DNA of 64,000 bases, taken from Thiofilum sp. Lineage in GTDB: Bacteria > Pseudomonadota > Gammaproteobacteria > Thiotrichales > Thiotrichaceae. Where the stretch lies: contig NZ_JADJTF010000001.1 of the NCBI RefSeq assembly GCF_016711335.1, positions 992,001-1,056,000 of the forward strand, in the 5' to 3' direction. Shown here piece after piece: positions 1 through 8,015 of the stretch; position 1 is the stretch's first letter; each line of letters begins with the position of its first letter. The notes under the pieces are model-generated. The model made no database searches. It saw only the letters and a list, made by a program, of their open reading frames with translations, and was not told the DNA's origin. Position numbers and translations under genes: made by a program.

Positions 1-317
1 GCATTAGTGCTCGTCATTTAGGTGAGATGCTAGTTGATGCGTTTAACAGCCCTGTGCGGGATGCTTTAATGGAGTCTATGCCTGCTTTAGGTATGGAAGG
101 CACTGTACGTAATCGGCTAAAAGGCAGCGCTGCTCGTGGCTATGGACGTTTTAAAACCGGAACGTTACGTAATGTACGTGCCCTAGCTGGGTATCTACAA
201 TCTTTAGATGGAGAAATTTATGCGGTTTCTATTTTGCATAATGACTCCTCTATGGGAGCCAAAACCAAAAAGGCTCATGATAAATTAGTAGAATGGATCT
301 TCGCTGCTCGACGTTAA
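1..317 (+). CDS. dacB: D-alanyl-D-alanine carboxypeptidase/endopeptidase (PBP4 family), C-terminal fragment
   Basis: Only the 3' end is in the window; the frame is open from base 3 and the gene starts off the left edge. The fragment has the peptidase S13 (PBP4) C-terminus: a segment like 'SARHLGEMLVDAF', a low-identity stretch, then the penicillin-binding KTG box in 'FKTGTLRNV' and a closing 'SILHND' strand. The family cleaves D-Ala-D-Ala and cross-links in periplasmic peptidoglycan. The serine SxxK and SxN motifs lie outside the window, so catalytic integrity cannot be judged. The gene is followed by a strong hairpin and converges on rimO. Confidence 0.85.
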   Translation, partial: ISARHLGEMLVDAFNSPVRDALMESMPALGMEGTVRNRLKGSAARGYGRFKTGTLRNVRALAGYLQSLDGEIYAVSILHNDSSMGAKTKKAHDKLVEWIFAARR

Positions 318-345
318 ACCCATTCAGGCAACTCAGCAGTAAAAC

Positions 346-375
346 TAAGCCGCCTCAAACAAACGAGGCGGCTTA
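346..375. terminator. Hairpin after dacB, probably bidirectional terminator
   Basis: A perfect 11-bp stem, TAAGCCGCCTC (346-356) with GAGGCGGCTTA (365-375), and an 8-nt loop. It lies 28 bases after the dacB stop and between two convergent genes. No long T tract follows, so termination strength is uncertain. Confidence 0.65.
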
Positions 376-639
376 CTAAAACTTCATAAAGAAGTAACAA
401 CATGCAATTCCTGATTCCGATACCCCCACCAGTCGAAGACTGGTACATAGCGCTAATTGTCCTAATTAGTAAACTCAATCCTTGAGTAAGCCATGCTGGG
501 AGATGTCTTGCACTGAACCAAACGAGTACGGCGCAAGTCATCTGAGAGTCATAGTGCCAGAGTGTATTAAGTCTGAGCAGACCTACCCCGACTAAAGTGA
601 TTAACCAACGGATAAGCTCACTCTACTCACTCACTGACG
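376..639. other. Intergenic stretch between dacB and rimO, no supported gene
   Basis: Together with the hairpin, the dacB-rimO gap is about 320 bases. A minus-strand reading frame gives a hydrophobic peptide (start at 541), but it reads through the terminator hairpin into the end of dacB and has no ribosome binding site. I see no convincing gene, repeat or RNA here. Confidence 0.5.
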
Positions 640-1959
640 CTATGATGGCATCACCTCAGCCCATAAATCATGTTCATCAGCGTGGGTGATAAGTACTTCG
701 ACAAACTCACCGACAGGCAGTTCACAACCTTCTATGACCACTTGTCCATCAATTTCAGGTGCATCACGATAAGTACGTCCAATACTTTGTCCCTCACCTA
801 CATCATCAATCAATACCGTCATGGTTTGACCGATTAAACTACCCAACTTATCTGCGCTAATCTCAGCCTGTAGTTCCATAAAACGTTCTAAACGTTCTTG
901 CTTCACCTCTTCAGATACAGCATTAGGCAAGTCATTAGCGGTTGCACCCTCGACTGGAGAATAAGCAAAAGCACCTACTCGATCTAATTGGGCTTCTTCT
1001 AGAAAATCCAATAGCTGCTCAAAATCATCCTCGGTTTCCCCCGGAAAACCCACAATGAAGGTACTACGCACCGTCATATCAGGGCATAATTCACGCCATT
1101 TATGCACGCGTTCTAGTACTTTTTCAGCATGTGCAGGACGGCGCATGTTTTTTAGTACGCTGGGGGAAGCATGTTGAAAGGGAATATCTAAATACGGCAG
1201 AATTTTATTCTCAGCCATTAAAGGTAATAAATGATCCACATGAGGATAGGGATAGACATAATGCAAACGTGTCCATACATCCATTTCACCTAAAGCCTCA
1301 GCTAATTGCTGAATATGAGTTTTAACCGGACGCCCTTTCCAGAATCCAGTACGGTACTTCGTATCAATGCCATAGGCACTGGTATCTTGTGATACGACTA
1401 ATAATTCTTTTACTCCCGCATTGACCAGATTTTCCGCTTCCTGCAATACATCCCCAATCGGGCGCGACACTAAATCACCACGCAACGAGGGAATAATGCA
1501 AAATGAGCAGCGATGATTGCACCCTTCTGAAATCTTTAAGTAGGCATAGTGACGGGGCGTTAACCGAATCCCTTGCGGTGGAATCAGATCTAGATAAGGA
1601 TCGTGCGCCGGAGGTAAATGCTCATGCACCGCACTCATCACCTCGTTATAGGCGTGGGGTCCCGTTACTGCGAGCACATTAGGGTATTCATTTAAGATTT
1701 TATTAGAATCTGCCCCTAAACAGCCTGTCACAATCACGCGCCCATTCTCAGCTAGGGCCTCACCAATAGCATCTAAGGACTCTTCAACGGCTGCATCGAT
1801 AAAACCACAGGTATTGACTACCACTAAGTCAGCTTGGTCATAGGTCCCCGTAATTTCATACCCTTCAGCCCGCATCTGGGTCAAAATACGCTCTGAATCA
1901 ACTAAGGCTTTAGGGCAACCCAAACTAACAAAACCAATGCGCGGAACGGACGTTTTCAT
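640..1959 (-). CDS. rimO: Ribosomal protein S12 methylthiotransferase RimO
   Basis: A 439-residue radical SAM enzyme that adds a methylthio group to the conserved aspartate of ribosomal protein S12. The N-terminal MTTase domain shows its three cluster cysteines at about C15, C51 and C80. The radical-SAM CxxxCxxC motif is at C147, C151 and C154 within 'CNHRCSFC'. A C-terminal TRAM domain ends the protein. Length and motif order are normal for RimO; the 'SLGCPKALVDSE' N-terminus separates it from MiaB. The gene is transcribed alone, leftwards, and its upstream region is the AT-rich DnaA-box cluster shared with phosphoribulokinase. Confidence 0.96.
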   Translation of the reverse strand: MKTSVPRIGFVSLGCPKALVDSERILTQMRAEGYEITGTYDQADLVVVNTCGFIDAAVEESLDAIGEALAENGRVIVTGCLGADSNKILNEYPNVLAVTGPHAYNEVMSAVHEHLPPAHDPYLDLIPPQGIRLTPRHYAYLKISEGCNHRCSFCIIPSLRGDLVSRPIGDVLQEAENLVNAGVKELLVVSQDTSAYGIDTKYRTGFWKGRPVKTHIQQLAEALGEMDVWTRLHYVYPYPHVDHLLPLMAENKILPYLDIPFQHASPSVLKNMRRPAHAEKVLERVHKWRELCPDMTVRSTFIVGFPGETEDDFEQLLDFLEEAQLDRVGAFAYSPVEGATANDLPNAVSEEVKQERLERFMELQAEISADKLGSLIGQTMTVLIDDVGEGQSIGRTYRDAPEIDGQVVIEGCELPVGEFVEVLITHADEHDLWAEVMPS

Positions 1960-2062
1960 GGACTAAATAGCGGCTAAATCAACAAACGCTGCATCATAAC
2001 GGATTCAAATTCATTAGTCTTGTTTTATCTTAAAACCATGAACCACAAGATCTTGTGTCAAG

Positions 2063-2281
2063 TTATCCACTGATTTTCTACTAAGTTATACACAGGGTGT
2101 GTATAACTTGCTATTTCTACTATAACACTGCTAACTGGCGTTTTAAGTTTTAATTAATCATATAACTATATGATTTTTATCATAATTAATGTAGTGCAAT
2201 TTTTTAATAAAATTGTCACAAACCTGATTCTGGCAGCCTTAGAGGGCTATTTTTACTGACTTATCCACAGAGTTATCCACA
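2063..2281. promoter_or_regulatory. DnaA-box cluster with AT-rich core between rimO and prk
   Basis: Five DnaA-box 9-mers are visible: TTATCCACT (2063-2071), TTATACACA (2085-2093), its inverse TGTGTATAA (2098-2106), and TTATCCACA twice (2261-2269 and 2273-2281). The second and third form a perfect inverted repeat, AAGTTATACACA (2083-2094) and TGTGTATAACTT (2098-2109), with a GGG spacer. The 2140-2220 stretch between the groups is strongly AT-rich. The layout resembles a small origin or a DnaA-titrating/reactivating site, but the likely oriC is near dnaA at about 57.8 kb. Function is inferred. Confidence 0.65.
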
Positions 2282-2725
2282 GGCTAGACTTGACAGCGCC
2301 TAACTGCTTGATTCTTCTTAAACTGAGCAAAAACTGAACAAGTATAAAAATATTTAATACTTATACTAATCAACCTAACTCTGGCAGCAGTGCCATAATA
2401 TGCGACCTAACATAGTTCTCAATTAGCTGCTCTTCTAGAGCACAAAATCTAGTGCTCTACCTCACGCAATTTACTATTGCTAGTCAGAGATAGATTATCC
2501 CTCTCAACTGGATAGCTAGCCCCATCCTAGAGGGCTAATACTGTCTGCTGCCAAACCTATCTACAGCAATATAGGGTTTAATCCCCTAACCCTCTAAACT
2601 CTTTAGAATGTTCATCACTATAAGCACTAAAACTATTTGAGGTTTTAAGTAGATTTTTGTAAGCGCTGCTGGCTGCTAAATCATCTCTTACACAAATCTA
2701 TTTAACTTATGAGAGGAGTTTAGCA
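2282..2725. other. prk upstream region with an inverted repeat
   Basis: A 444-base non-coding stretch before phosphoribulokinase. It contains the inverted repeat TAGAGCAC (2436-2443)/GTGCTCTA (2452-2459), about 270 bases upstream of the start. A small hairpin TGGCA-gcag-TGCCA lies near 2383-2396. A LysR-type regulator (CbbR) commonly controls prk genes, and the larger repeat could be an operator, but nothing in the sequence proves it. The start codon is preceded by a good Shine-Dalgarno, GAGAGGAG. Confidence 0.35.
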
Positions 2726-3643
2726 ATGTCGATACCACATCCAATCATTGCTGTGACGGGTTCTTCAGGGGCGGGAACGACGTTTGTTAAACGCGCCTTT
2801 GAAAATATCTTTCGCAGAGAAAACATCCAAGCCGCCATCATTGAAGGCGATAGTTTTCACAGTGTGACTAGAACGCAATTCAAAGAACAAGCTAAATTAA
2901 AACCTAATTTTAGTCATTTTGGTCCTGAAGCTAATGATTTTCACTCTTTAGAGCAGCTATTCCGCTCTTATAGTGAAAGTGGTAAGGGTAAACGCCGCTA
3001 TTATCTACATAATGATGACGAAGCCGAGTTTCATCATCACCGCCTTGCTAGACTAGGCGTTGATTGCACAGCCAGTTCTGGAGAGTTCACTCCTTGGGAA
3101 GATCTCTCAACCCCTACCGACATATTATTCTATGAAGGTTTACACGGTTTAATTAAAGACGACACCTCAGATGCTCGTTATGGTGGCTATGATGTGGCCA
3201 AATTCGTTGATTTAGGTGTTGGTGTAGTACCTAGTATTAATCTGGAGTGGATTCAAAAAATTCATCGTGATAGTGCTGAACGTGGCTACTCACCAGAAGT
3301 CGTCGTTGACACTATTTTGCGGCGTTTACCTGATTATATTAATCATATTACGCCACAATTCTCACGCACCCATATTAACTTCCAACGTGTACCAACCGTT
3401 GATACCTCAAATCCTTTTATTGCGCGTGATATTCCCACGGCGGATGAAAGTTTTGTAGTGATTCGTATTGCACAACCTAGAAAGTGGAATATTGATTTCC
3501 CTACACTGTTAAATATGATCCAAGGCTCATTTATGTCTCGGCGCAATAGTATTGTAGTTCCGGGGGGTAAAATGATGCTAGCAATGGAATTAATTTTAGG
3601 TCCGATTATTTACGATATGATTGACGCAAAAAAACGCCGTTAA
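2726..3643 (+). CDS. prk: Phosphoribulokinase
   Basis: A 305-residue kinase that phosphorylates ribulose 5-phosphate to ribulose 1,5-bisphosphate, the CO2 acceptor of RuBisCO. It has the proteobacterial (class I) PRK layout: P-loop 'GSSGAGTT' at residues 12-19, 'IEGDSFH' with the catalytic Asp, the 'FYEGLHG' Walker-B-like strand, and 'RLPDYINHITPQF' followed by 'INFQRVPTVDTSNPF'. Presence of this gene implies a Calvin-Benson-Bassham cycle, so the host is probably autotrophic. No RuBisCO or other cbb gene is nearby. A strong terminator follows. Confidence 0.97.
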   Translation: MSIPHPIIAVTGSSGAGTTFVKRAFENIFRRENIQAAIIEGDSFHSVTRTQFKEQAKLKPNFSHFGPEANDFHSLEQLFRSYSESGKGKRRYYLHNDDEAEFHHHRLARLGVDCTASSGEFTPWEDLSTPTDILFYEGLHGLIKDDTSDARYGGYDVAKFVDLGVGVVPSINLEWIQKIHRDSAERGYSPEVVVDTILRRLPDYINHITPQFSRTHINFQRVPTVDTSNPFIARDIPTADESFVVIRIAQPRKWNIDFPTLLNMIQGSFMSRRNSIVVPGGKMMLAMELILGPIIYDMIDAKKRR

Positions 3644-3675
3644 TAGCCAGTCTTTTCCTCAAGCGTTGAAAACCA

Positions 3676-3717
3676 TTAAGCCCTAATAGTTAAGAGCTAT
3701 TAGGGCTTAATTATTTG
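3676..3717 (+). terminator. Rho-independent terminator after prk
   Basis: A perfect 14-bp stem, TTAAGCCCTAATAG (3676-3689) with CTATTAGGGCTTAA (3697-3710), a 7-nt loop, then a T-rich run. It lies about 30 bases after the prk stop. Confidence 0.85.
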
Positions 3718-3739
3718 CTTATTAAGTACTTGAGTGAAA

Positions 3740-3837
3740 GTTATCGGGTATTTCTGGAGCAGTCTTGGCGGCAGGGATGCCGCCTTGTAGCGTACAAGGA
3801 TGTATTCACAGCGACTGCGGAAGGAATGCTCGATAAC
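3740..3837. repeat. Folded palindromic intergenic element (cruciform or structured RNA)
   Basis: About 98 bases fold into a nested multi-arm structure. The outer stem starts with GTTATCG (3740-3746)/CGATAAC (3831-3837) and continues with wobble pairs GTATTTC/GGAATGC. A middle stem is GCAGTC (3759-3764)/GACTGC (3813-3818). Inside are two adjacent hairpins: GGCGGCA (3767-3773)/TGCCGCC (3778-3784) and TTGTA (3785-3789)/TACAA (3793-3797). There is no coding potential. It lies between convergent prk and the HD-domain gene. Similar 'GGGATG...ACAGCG' palindromes are familiar to me from intergenic regions of gammaproteobacteria, but I cannot name the family. Only one copy is visible here. Confidence 0.55.
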
Positions 3838-3856
3838 ATGAACGACTACTTATTCA

Positions 3857-4402
3857 CTATTGACCGTATTGCTTAATGCGCTCAGCTAATTGTTGGGCTA
3901 GTAATGCATTAGCTGCTTTTAAGGTATCTAAAATCAATTGCCCTTCAATTTTATAATTAGCAATGCGCTCAGCCGTCCAATTCCAAGGGACATACTGTAA
4001 ATTATCGGCTCGATCCGCGAGCTTGACCATCCACACCTCTTTCGGCTGTTGCACAATGCGGGCGAGGCTGTCTTTCATTTGTTCGGGTCGAGGCAAATCT
4101 GGATTTTTACTTAATGCCAAAACTCCATCCGCCACTACCCGCCCAAACTCGGCGGCTAATTGCTCGTATGTGGTTGGAGTATCTTCCAGAGTGTCATGCA
4201 GTAGTGCACATTGCAGCGCTAAATCCGCATTAGCCTCAGGTGTGGCTCTCAACCCTTGCAGTACTCGCGTAGTTACCATTCCGATATGAGTGATATAGTC
4301 GTAATTAATATCTGGCGTGCGCCCTTTATAGGTTTGCCCTTTATGAGCTAGGGCTGCAAATTGCCAAGCTTTTTCATAGGCTTCGATTGACCATGCACTC
4401 AT
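3857..4402 (-). CDS. HD-domain phosphohydrolase, (p)ppGpp-hydrolase-like
   Basis: A 181-residue single-domain protein resembling the hydrolase half of SpoT or the small alarmone hydrolases. HD-fold metal and active-site residues are visible as H20 ('AHKGQ'), H39 ('THI'), H69-D70 with E73-D74 ('LLHDTLEDT'), and 'VKLADRADNL' at about 126-134. No synthetase, TGS or ACT domain is present. By family it probably cleaves pyrophosphate from guanosine tetraphosphate or a related nucleotide; the substrate is unproven. It overlaps the HIT gene upstream by 4 bases, so the two are probably co-translated. Confidence 0.75.
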   Translation of the reverse strand: MSAWSIEAYEKAWQFAALAHKGQTYKGRTPDINYDYITHIGMVTTRVLQGLRATPEANADLALQCALLHDTLEDTPTTYEQLAAEFGRVVADGVLALSKNPDLPRPEQMKDSLARIVQQPKEVWMVKLADRADNLQYVPWNWTAERIANYKIEGQLILDTLKAANALLAQQLAERIKQYGQ

Positions 4403-4806
4403 GCTAATGCCTCGCGTAATTGGCTTAAACGTGACTCTAAAACAGTAGCCTCATAGGATTGAGCAGGTACTTTACCCCACACAGGTGCAGGCCAAGCAGG
4501 GTCAGTAGTGAATCGGGCAATATGATGAATATGCAGTTGTGGAACCATATTTCCTAAGGCCGCAATATTCAGTTTGATAGGATTAAATACTTGCACTAAT
4601 ACTCGACTTACCTGATCCGATTCCTCCCAAAGCATTTGACGCTGCTCTGAATTTAATTCATAAATCTCTCGCAAATCAGCTAGTTGAGGCACTAAAATCA
4701 ACCACGGATACTGTGCATCATTCATCAACAAGACTTTACATAAAGCGAGATCAGTGACCCAAACGGTATCCTTAGCTAATTGAGGGTGCAGGGTAAACAT
4801 ACTCAT
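4399..4806 (-). CDS. HIT-family nucleotide hydrolase
   Basis: A 135-residue histidine-triad protein. The signature is 'QLHIHHIARF' with histidines at 92, 94 and 95, followed by the 'DPAWPAPVWG' tail seen in proteobacterial HIT hydrolases. Family members cleave dinucleoside polyphosphates or nucleotide phosphoramidates. The third His is next to the second instead of two residues later, which is usual for this subgroup. It overlaps the reductase upstream and the HD hydrolase downstream by about 4 bases each, giving a tight three-gene unit. Two nucleotide hydrolases together suggest alarmone or nucleotide clean-up. Confidence 0.85.
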   Translation of the reverse strand: MSMFTLHPQLAKDTVWVTDLALCKVLLMNDAQYPWLILVPQLADLREIYELNSEQRQMLWEESDQVSRVLVQVFNPIKLNIAALGNMVPQLHIHHIARFTTDPAWPAPVWGKVPAQSYEATVLESRLSQLREALA

Positions 4807-5834
4807 ACTGGATCTGCCATTGCTCTTAAAGTATCCGCACCATACTCAAAGGAATCTGAGTGCATTTGATCAGGGATTGCACCTTTTGCCACAAAGCTGG
4901 TTTTTGCGGCATTAATCATCGGTGGTGGTCCACTTAAGTACACATCAAACATACTCAAATCCGCAAAATCTTGTAGCACCGCATCATGCACCCACCCAGT
5001 GCGTCCCTCCCATTGATCAGTGTCAAGGGGTGCTGATAAGACGGGGGTATAAATCAAATTCGGAAAACGCGCCGCCCAATCTCTTAGCAATACCTCAATA
5101 TATAAATCTTCCTTAGCCCGCACGCCCCAATATAAAAAGATTCTTGGCGTTAGACTGCGATTACGTAAGTCTTCCAGCATCGCTTTAATCGGTGCAATTC
5201 CTGTCCCACCTGCAACCATGAGTAGCGGGCGACTGACTTCTTGCAGATAAAATTGACCTAATGGCCCTTCAATGCGTAGCAATGCCTTTTCCTGCATTTG
5301 CTCAAATACGTGAGTGGTGAAATAGCCATTAGGTACATGACGCACATGCAATTCTAAATACTGGCTTTCATGCGGTGCATTAGCGATAGAGAAACTACGC
5401 CGCCGCCCATTAGATAATAAAATATCGATATATTGACCTGCGTGATAGCGTAAACGTTCGGAGGCAGGCAGTTTCAGAGTTAGTTCCATCACATCATGAC
5501 AAAGCTTACGCATTTTCTCGACGCGGGCAGGTAGTGTTTTTACCTCAATTTCTTGAGCGGCTCCCACCGAGGGGCTATTGAGTACTAGATCCGATAAAGC
5601 TACGGCTTGACATAGAAAGGTGACACCACGCTCTTGATCATAAGGCGCTAAACCTAGGGGTTCGACCGGATACTCAACCTGTCCTTCGATAATGGTAGCA
5701 GCACAGGAACCACACGTCCCCCCTTGGCAGCTATAGGGCAGACGTATGCCTTGGCGCAATCCAGCATTTAAGATATTTTCGTTTTCTTCTACTTTAAACT
5801 GAAGCCCACTCGGTTGCAGGGTGATGGTGTACAT
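4803..5834 (-). CDS. NAD(P)H-flavin oxidoreductase with N-terminal 2Fe-2S ferredoxin domain
   Basis: A 343-residue electron-transfer protein like the CDP-6-deoxyglucoseen reductase (AscD) and oxygenase-reductase family. The plant-type [2Fe-2S] domain has Cys at 36, 41, 44 and 75 ('SCQGGTCGSC'). It is followed by an FAD-binding barrel ('RRRSFSIANAP', about 145-155) and an NAD(P) domain ('GGTGIAP', about 209-215; C-terminal 'LSGPPPMI'). It passes electrons from NAD(P)H through FAD and 2Fe-2S to an unknown acceptor. It is the first gene of a unit with the HIT and HD genes. The physiological partner cannot be told from the sequence. Confidence 0.85.
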   Translation of the reverse strand: MYTITLQPSGLQFKVEENENILNAGLRQGIRLPYSCQGGTCGSCAATIIEGQVEYPVEPLGLAPYDQERGVTFLCQAVALSDLVLNSPSVGAAQEIEVKTLPARVEKMRKLCHDVMELTLKLPASERLRYHAGQYIDILLSNGRRRSFSIANAPHESQYLELHVRHVPNGYFTTHVFEQMQEKALLRIEGPLGQFYLQEVSRPLLMVAGGTGIAPIKAMLEDLRNRSLTPRIFLYWGVRAKEDLYIEVLLRDWAARFPNLIYTPVLSAPLDTDQWEGRTGWVHDAVLQDFADLSMFDVYLSGPPPMINAAKTSFVAKGAIPDQMHSDSFEYGADTLRAMADPV

Positions 5835-5922
5835 GGTCTAACTAATCCAGTTTGAATGTTATGTCAGAGCATTTAAACAAATGCCAGACCGCTTGCCAAT
5901 TAACCTAGTGAGTAGCGCTTAA

Positions 5923-5946
5923 AAGAAAAAGCGCACCAAAGTGCGC
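5923..5946 (-). terminator. Minus-strand terminator upstream of the reductase operon
   Basis: The stem GCGCAC (5931-5936)/GTGCGC (5941-5946) has a 4-nt loop. On the minus strand it is followed by TTTTTCTTTT, the form of a Rho-independent terminator. No minus-strand gene ends here; the next minus-strand gene begins about 97 bases further on. It may be an attenuator in the reductase leader, or the end of a small transcript from 5950-6330. Confidence 0.6.
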
Positions 5947-6335
5947 CTTAGTTAGGGTTCCGCGAGTTTTGTTGGTTAACTTATTGTTGTAATTTGCTAC
6001 TTAAGCCTATTAGGAAAGCCTAAGGGCAATCTTTCTAAGGTAGCTAGAGGTTAAATCTACCTACCCAAAAGGGTGTTGATCTGGCTGGCATATAACATCC
6101 TCAACTTTGCTTATGTACTGTACTACTTAACTTATTGATGTTTATGCTTTTACTACTATGATCTGGTGTTACTTCGTGCCTAAATCAGTTAAGATATATT
6201 ATAAGTCAAATAATTTTACTGGTAAAGTATTTTTACCTATTTTAGCCCCCTGCAAGCTGTAAAGATTAGGTAGAATTAATAAGGTAGCAATGAGACGAGT
6301 ATAATTTTTATCAGGTATTAATTGATCTGTACCTT
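5947..6335. other. AT-rich intergenic region, no gene seen
   Basis: About 390 AT-rich bases between the minus-strand terminator and the IS-like end. I see no reading frame with a ribosome binding site and no clear repeat. The downstream minus-strand terminator means a small RNA or a long leader for the reductase operon could originate here, but that is inference. Confidence 0.4.
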
Positions 6336-6395
6336 TGACATCCTCCTCACCCTAAAGGACGGGGATTCCTGCTGCCAGACGCTCATGTCCGAGCG
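6336..6395 (-). mobile_element. Remnant end of an IS200/IS605-type (TnpB-bearing) element
   Basis: The segment read on the minus strand contains 'AATCCCCGTCCTTTAGGG' and then 'GAGGAGGATGTCAA', the well-known right-end signature of IS605/IS1341-type elements. No tnpA or tnpB frame is present. The signature joins almost directly to the interior of a DUF1016 gene, so this is a solo end left by insertion and deletion. The inner boundary is estimated from where DUF1016-like coding resumes. Confidence 0.55.
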
Positions 6396-7202
6396 CGAGA
6401 AGGTTTTTCGCGCAGCAATTTGATGTATATGCGTGCTTTTGCTCAAGCGTGGCAGGATGAATCAATCGTCCAACAGGCTGTTGGACAATTGCCGTGGGGT
6501 CATAATGTTGTCTTACTTACCCAACTCAAAGAGCCTACAGAACGCTTGTTTTATGCTCAAAAAGCCATAGAGCATAATTGGTCACGCAATGTTATGGTAA
6601 TGCAGATTGAAACGCGTTTAATCGAGCGTCAAGGCAAAGCTATTACTAATTTTGAGTTGCGTTTACCCAAGCCTCAATCCGATTTAGCGATTGAAAGTCT
6701 TAAAGATCCCTATCGTTTTGATTTTTTAATGCTGACCGATCAAGCCCAAGAACGGGAAATAGAGAATGCCTTGGTTAAACATGTAACTGCGTTTTTATTA
6801 GAGCTAGGGGCGGGGTTTGCTTTTGTGGGGCAACAGGTACATCTTGAAGTGGGTGGTGATGATTTCTTTATTGATCTGTTGTTTTATCATTTGAAATTGC
6901 GTTGTTATATTGTGATTGAATTGAAAACGGGTGATTTTAAGCCGGAGCATTTAGGTCAGCTAGGGTTTTATTTGACGGCGGTGGATAGGCAGATTAAGAC
7001 TGAACATGATACGGCTACTATTGGCTTATTGTTGTGCAAAAATAAGAATAAGGTAGTGGCTGAATATGCCTTAGGAGATAAGAGTCAGCCGATGGGTATT
7101 GCTGAGTATAAGCTAATGGAATCCTTGCCTACTAACTTGCAAGCTCAATTGCCTAGTATTGAGGAGATTGAGCGGGAATTAGAAGGACTGAGCAGAGATT
7201 GA
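6396..7202 (+). pseudogene. 5'-truncated DUF1016 (YhcG-type) PD-(D/E)XK nuclease
   Basis: Recognisable DUF1016 sequence starts in frame around 6396-6420 with 'GFSRSNLMYMRAFAQAW' and runs to the normal C-terminus. The PD-(D/E)XK core is visible as 'DDFFIDLLFYHLKLRCYIVIELKTGDFKPEHLGQ' in pieces: 'FIDLLFYH' and 'IELKTGDFKPEH'. Full family members have an additional N-terminal region of roughly 70-100 residues, missing here. The only possible starts are a TTG at 6420 or rare codons upstream, with no good ribosome binding site. The adjoining IS-type end explains the loss. The nuclease core might still be expressed as a shortened protein. Confidence 0.7.
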
Positions 7203-7380
7203 GTATTAATTTAAATAACCATTGATGTTCTTTATGGTTTTAAATATCAATCATCTAACTAAATACCTAATAGCCCCCCCTTGTATTAAAATACTAATTT
7301 TTCTTATTCCGATCTTTATAGTTTTTTCTGAGCAATCTGTTATAAATAGCTTACGTATAAAAAACTTTTAGGTGATTATT

Positions 7381-7902
7381 ATGTACGATATATACTCAAA
7401 TGCTCGAAACGATATGTGGCGCTTTACTCTTGGAAGAAATGGCTCACGGAAACTTATTACCATTGGTCTTAATCCCAGCACAGCGACACAAGAAAGTTCG
7501 GATACAACCGTTGCAAAGGTTGAGGGTGTTGCAATGCGAAATGATTTTGACGGTTTTGTAATGCTTAACCTTTATCCTGTTCGCGCCACTAATTTCAATA
7601 GACTGCCACATGATGTAGATGATGAGGCTTTTTCAGAAAACCTGAACCGTATTGAGGAACTCTTTGATACTAATCCAAATTCGGTAGTTTGGGCTGCGTG
7701 GGGAGAGAACATCCACGCAAGAATTTATTTTGCTAATGCGGCAAGAGAACTTTTCTCTCGGTTGCAAACATATGGCATTACTTGGCGGCATTTTGGACTA
7801 CTTACAAACTCAGGGCACCCACGACATCCGTCCCGTCTGCATTATTCGTGGTCATTCTCTGATTTTGACATACATCATTATGATCAAATACTTAGCACTT
7901 AA
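7381..7902 (+). CDS. DUF1643 domain protein
   Basis: A 173-residue protein of the DUF1643 family, function unknown. Signature stretches are 'GLNPSTA' near the N-terminus, 'FDGFVMLNLYPVRAT' in the middle, 'VWAAWG', and a C-terminal 'GHPRHPSRL'. The ATG at 7381 is preferred over an in-frame GTG at 7372 because AGGTG lies at a proper distance before it. Family members are often found in accessory and phage-associated regions. The neighbourhood (IS remnant, broken nuclease gene) fits an accessory patch. Confidence 0.75.
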   Translation: MYDIYSNARNDMWRFTLGRNGSRKLITIGLNPSTATQESSDTTVAKVEGVAMRNDFDGFVMLNLYPVRATNFNRLPHDVDDEAFSENLNRIEELFDTNPNSVVWAAWGENIHARIYFANAARELFSRLQTYGITWRHFGLLTNSGHPRHPSRLHYSWSFSDFDIHHYDQILST

Positions 7903-7988
7903 TATTGCCGCCGAAAGGGCTGGATAAAAACGGCGCGTGTAGTGACTTAGTGACACCAACTTTCACTAAAACTACTAAATAATAACTT

Positions 7989-8015
7989 GGTGTGTGGGAC
8001 ACTACCCCACACACC
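7989..8015 (-). terminator. Hairpin at the 3' end of dld
   Basis: A perfect 10-bp stem, GGTGTGTGGG (7989-7998) with CCCACACACC (8006-8015), overlaps the dld stop codon. On the minus strand it is followed by AAGTTATTATTT, so it is a plausible but weak terminator. Confidence 0.5.

Noticed and set aside
314..541. Minus-strand frame giving a 75-residue hydrophobic peptide between dacB and rimO
   Set aside because: It reads through a perfect 11-bp terminator stem into the end of dacB, has no ribosome binding site, and matches no family I know.
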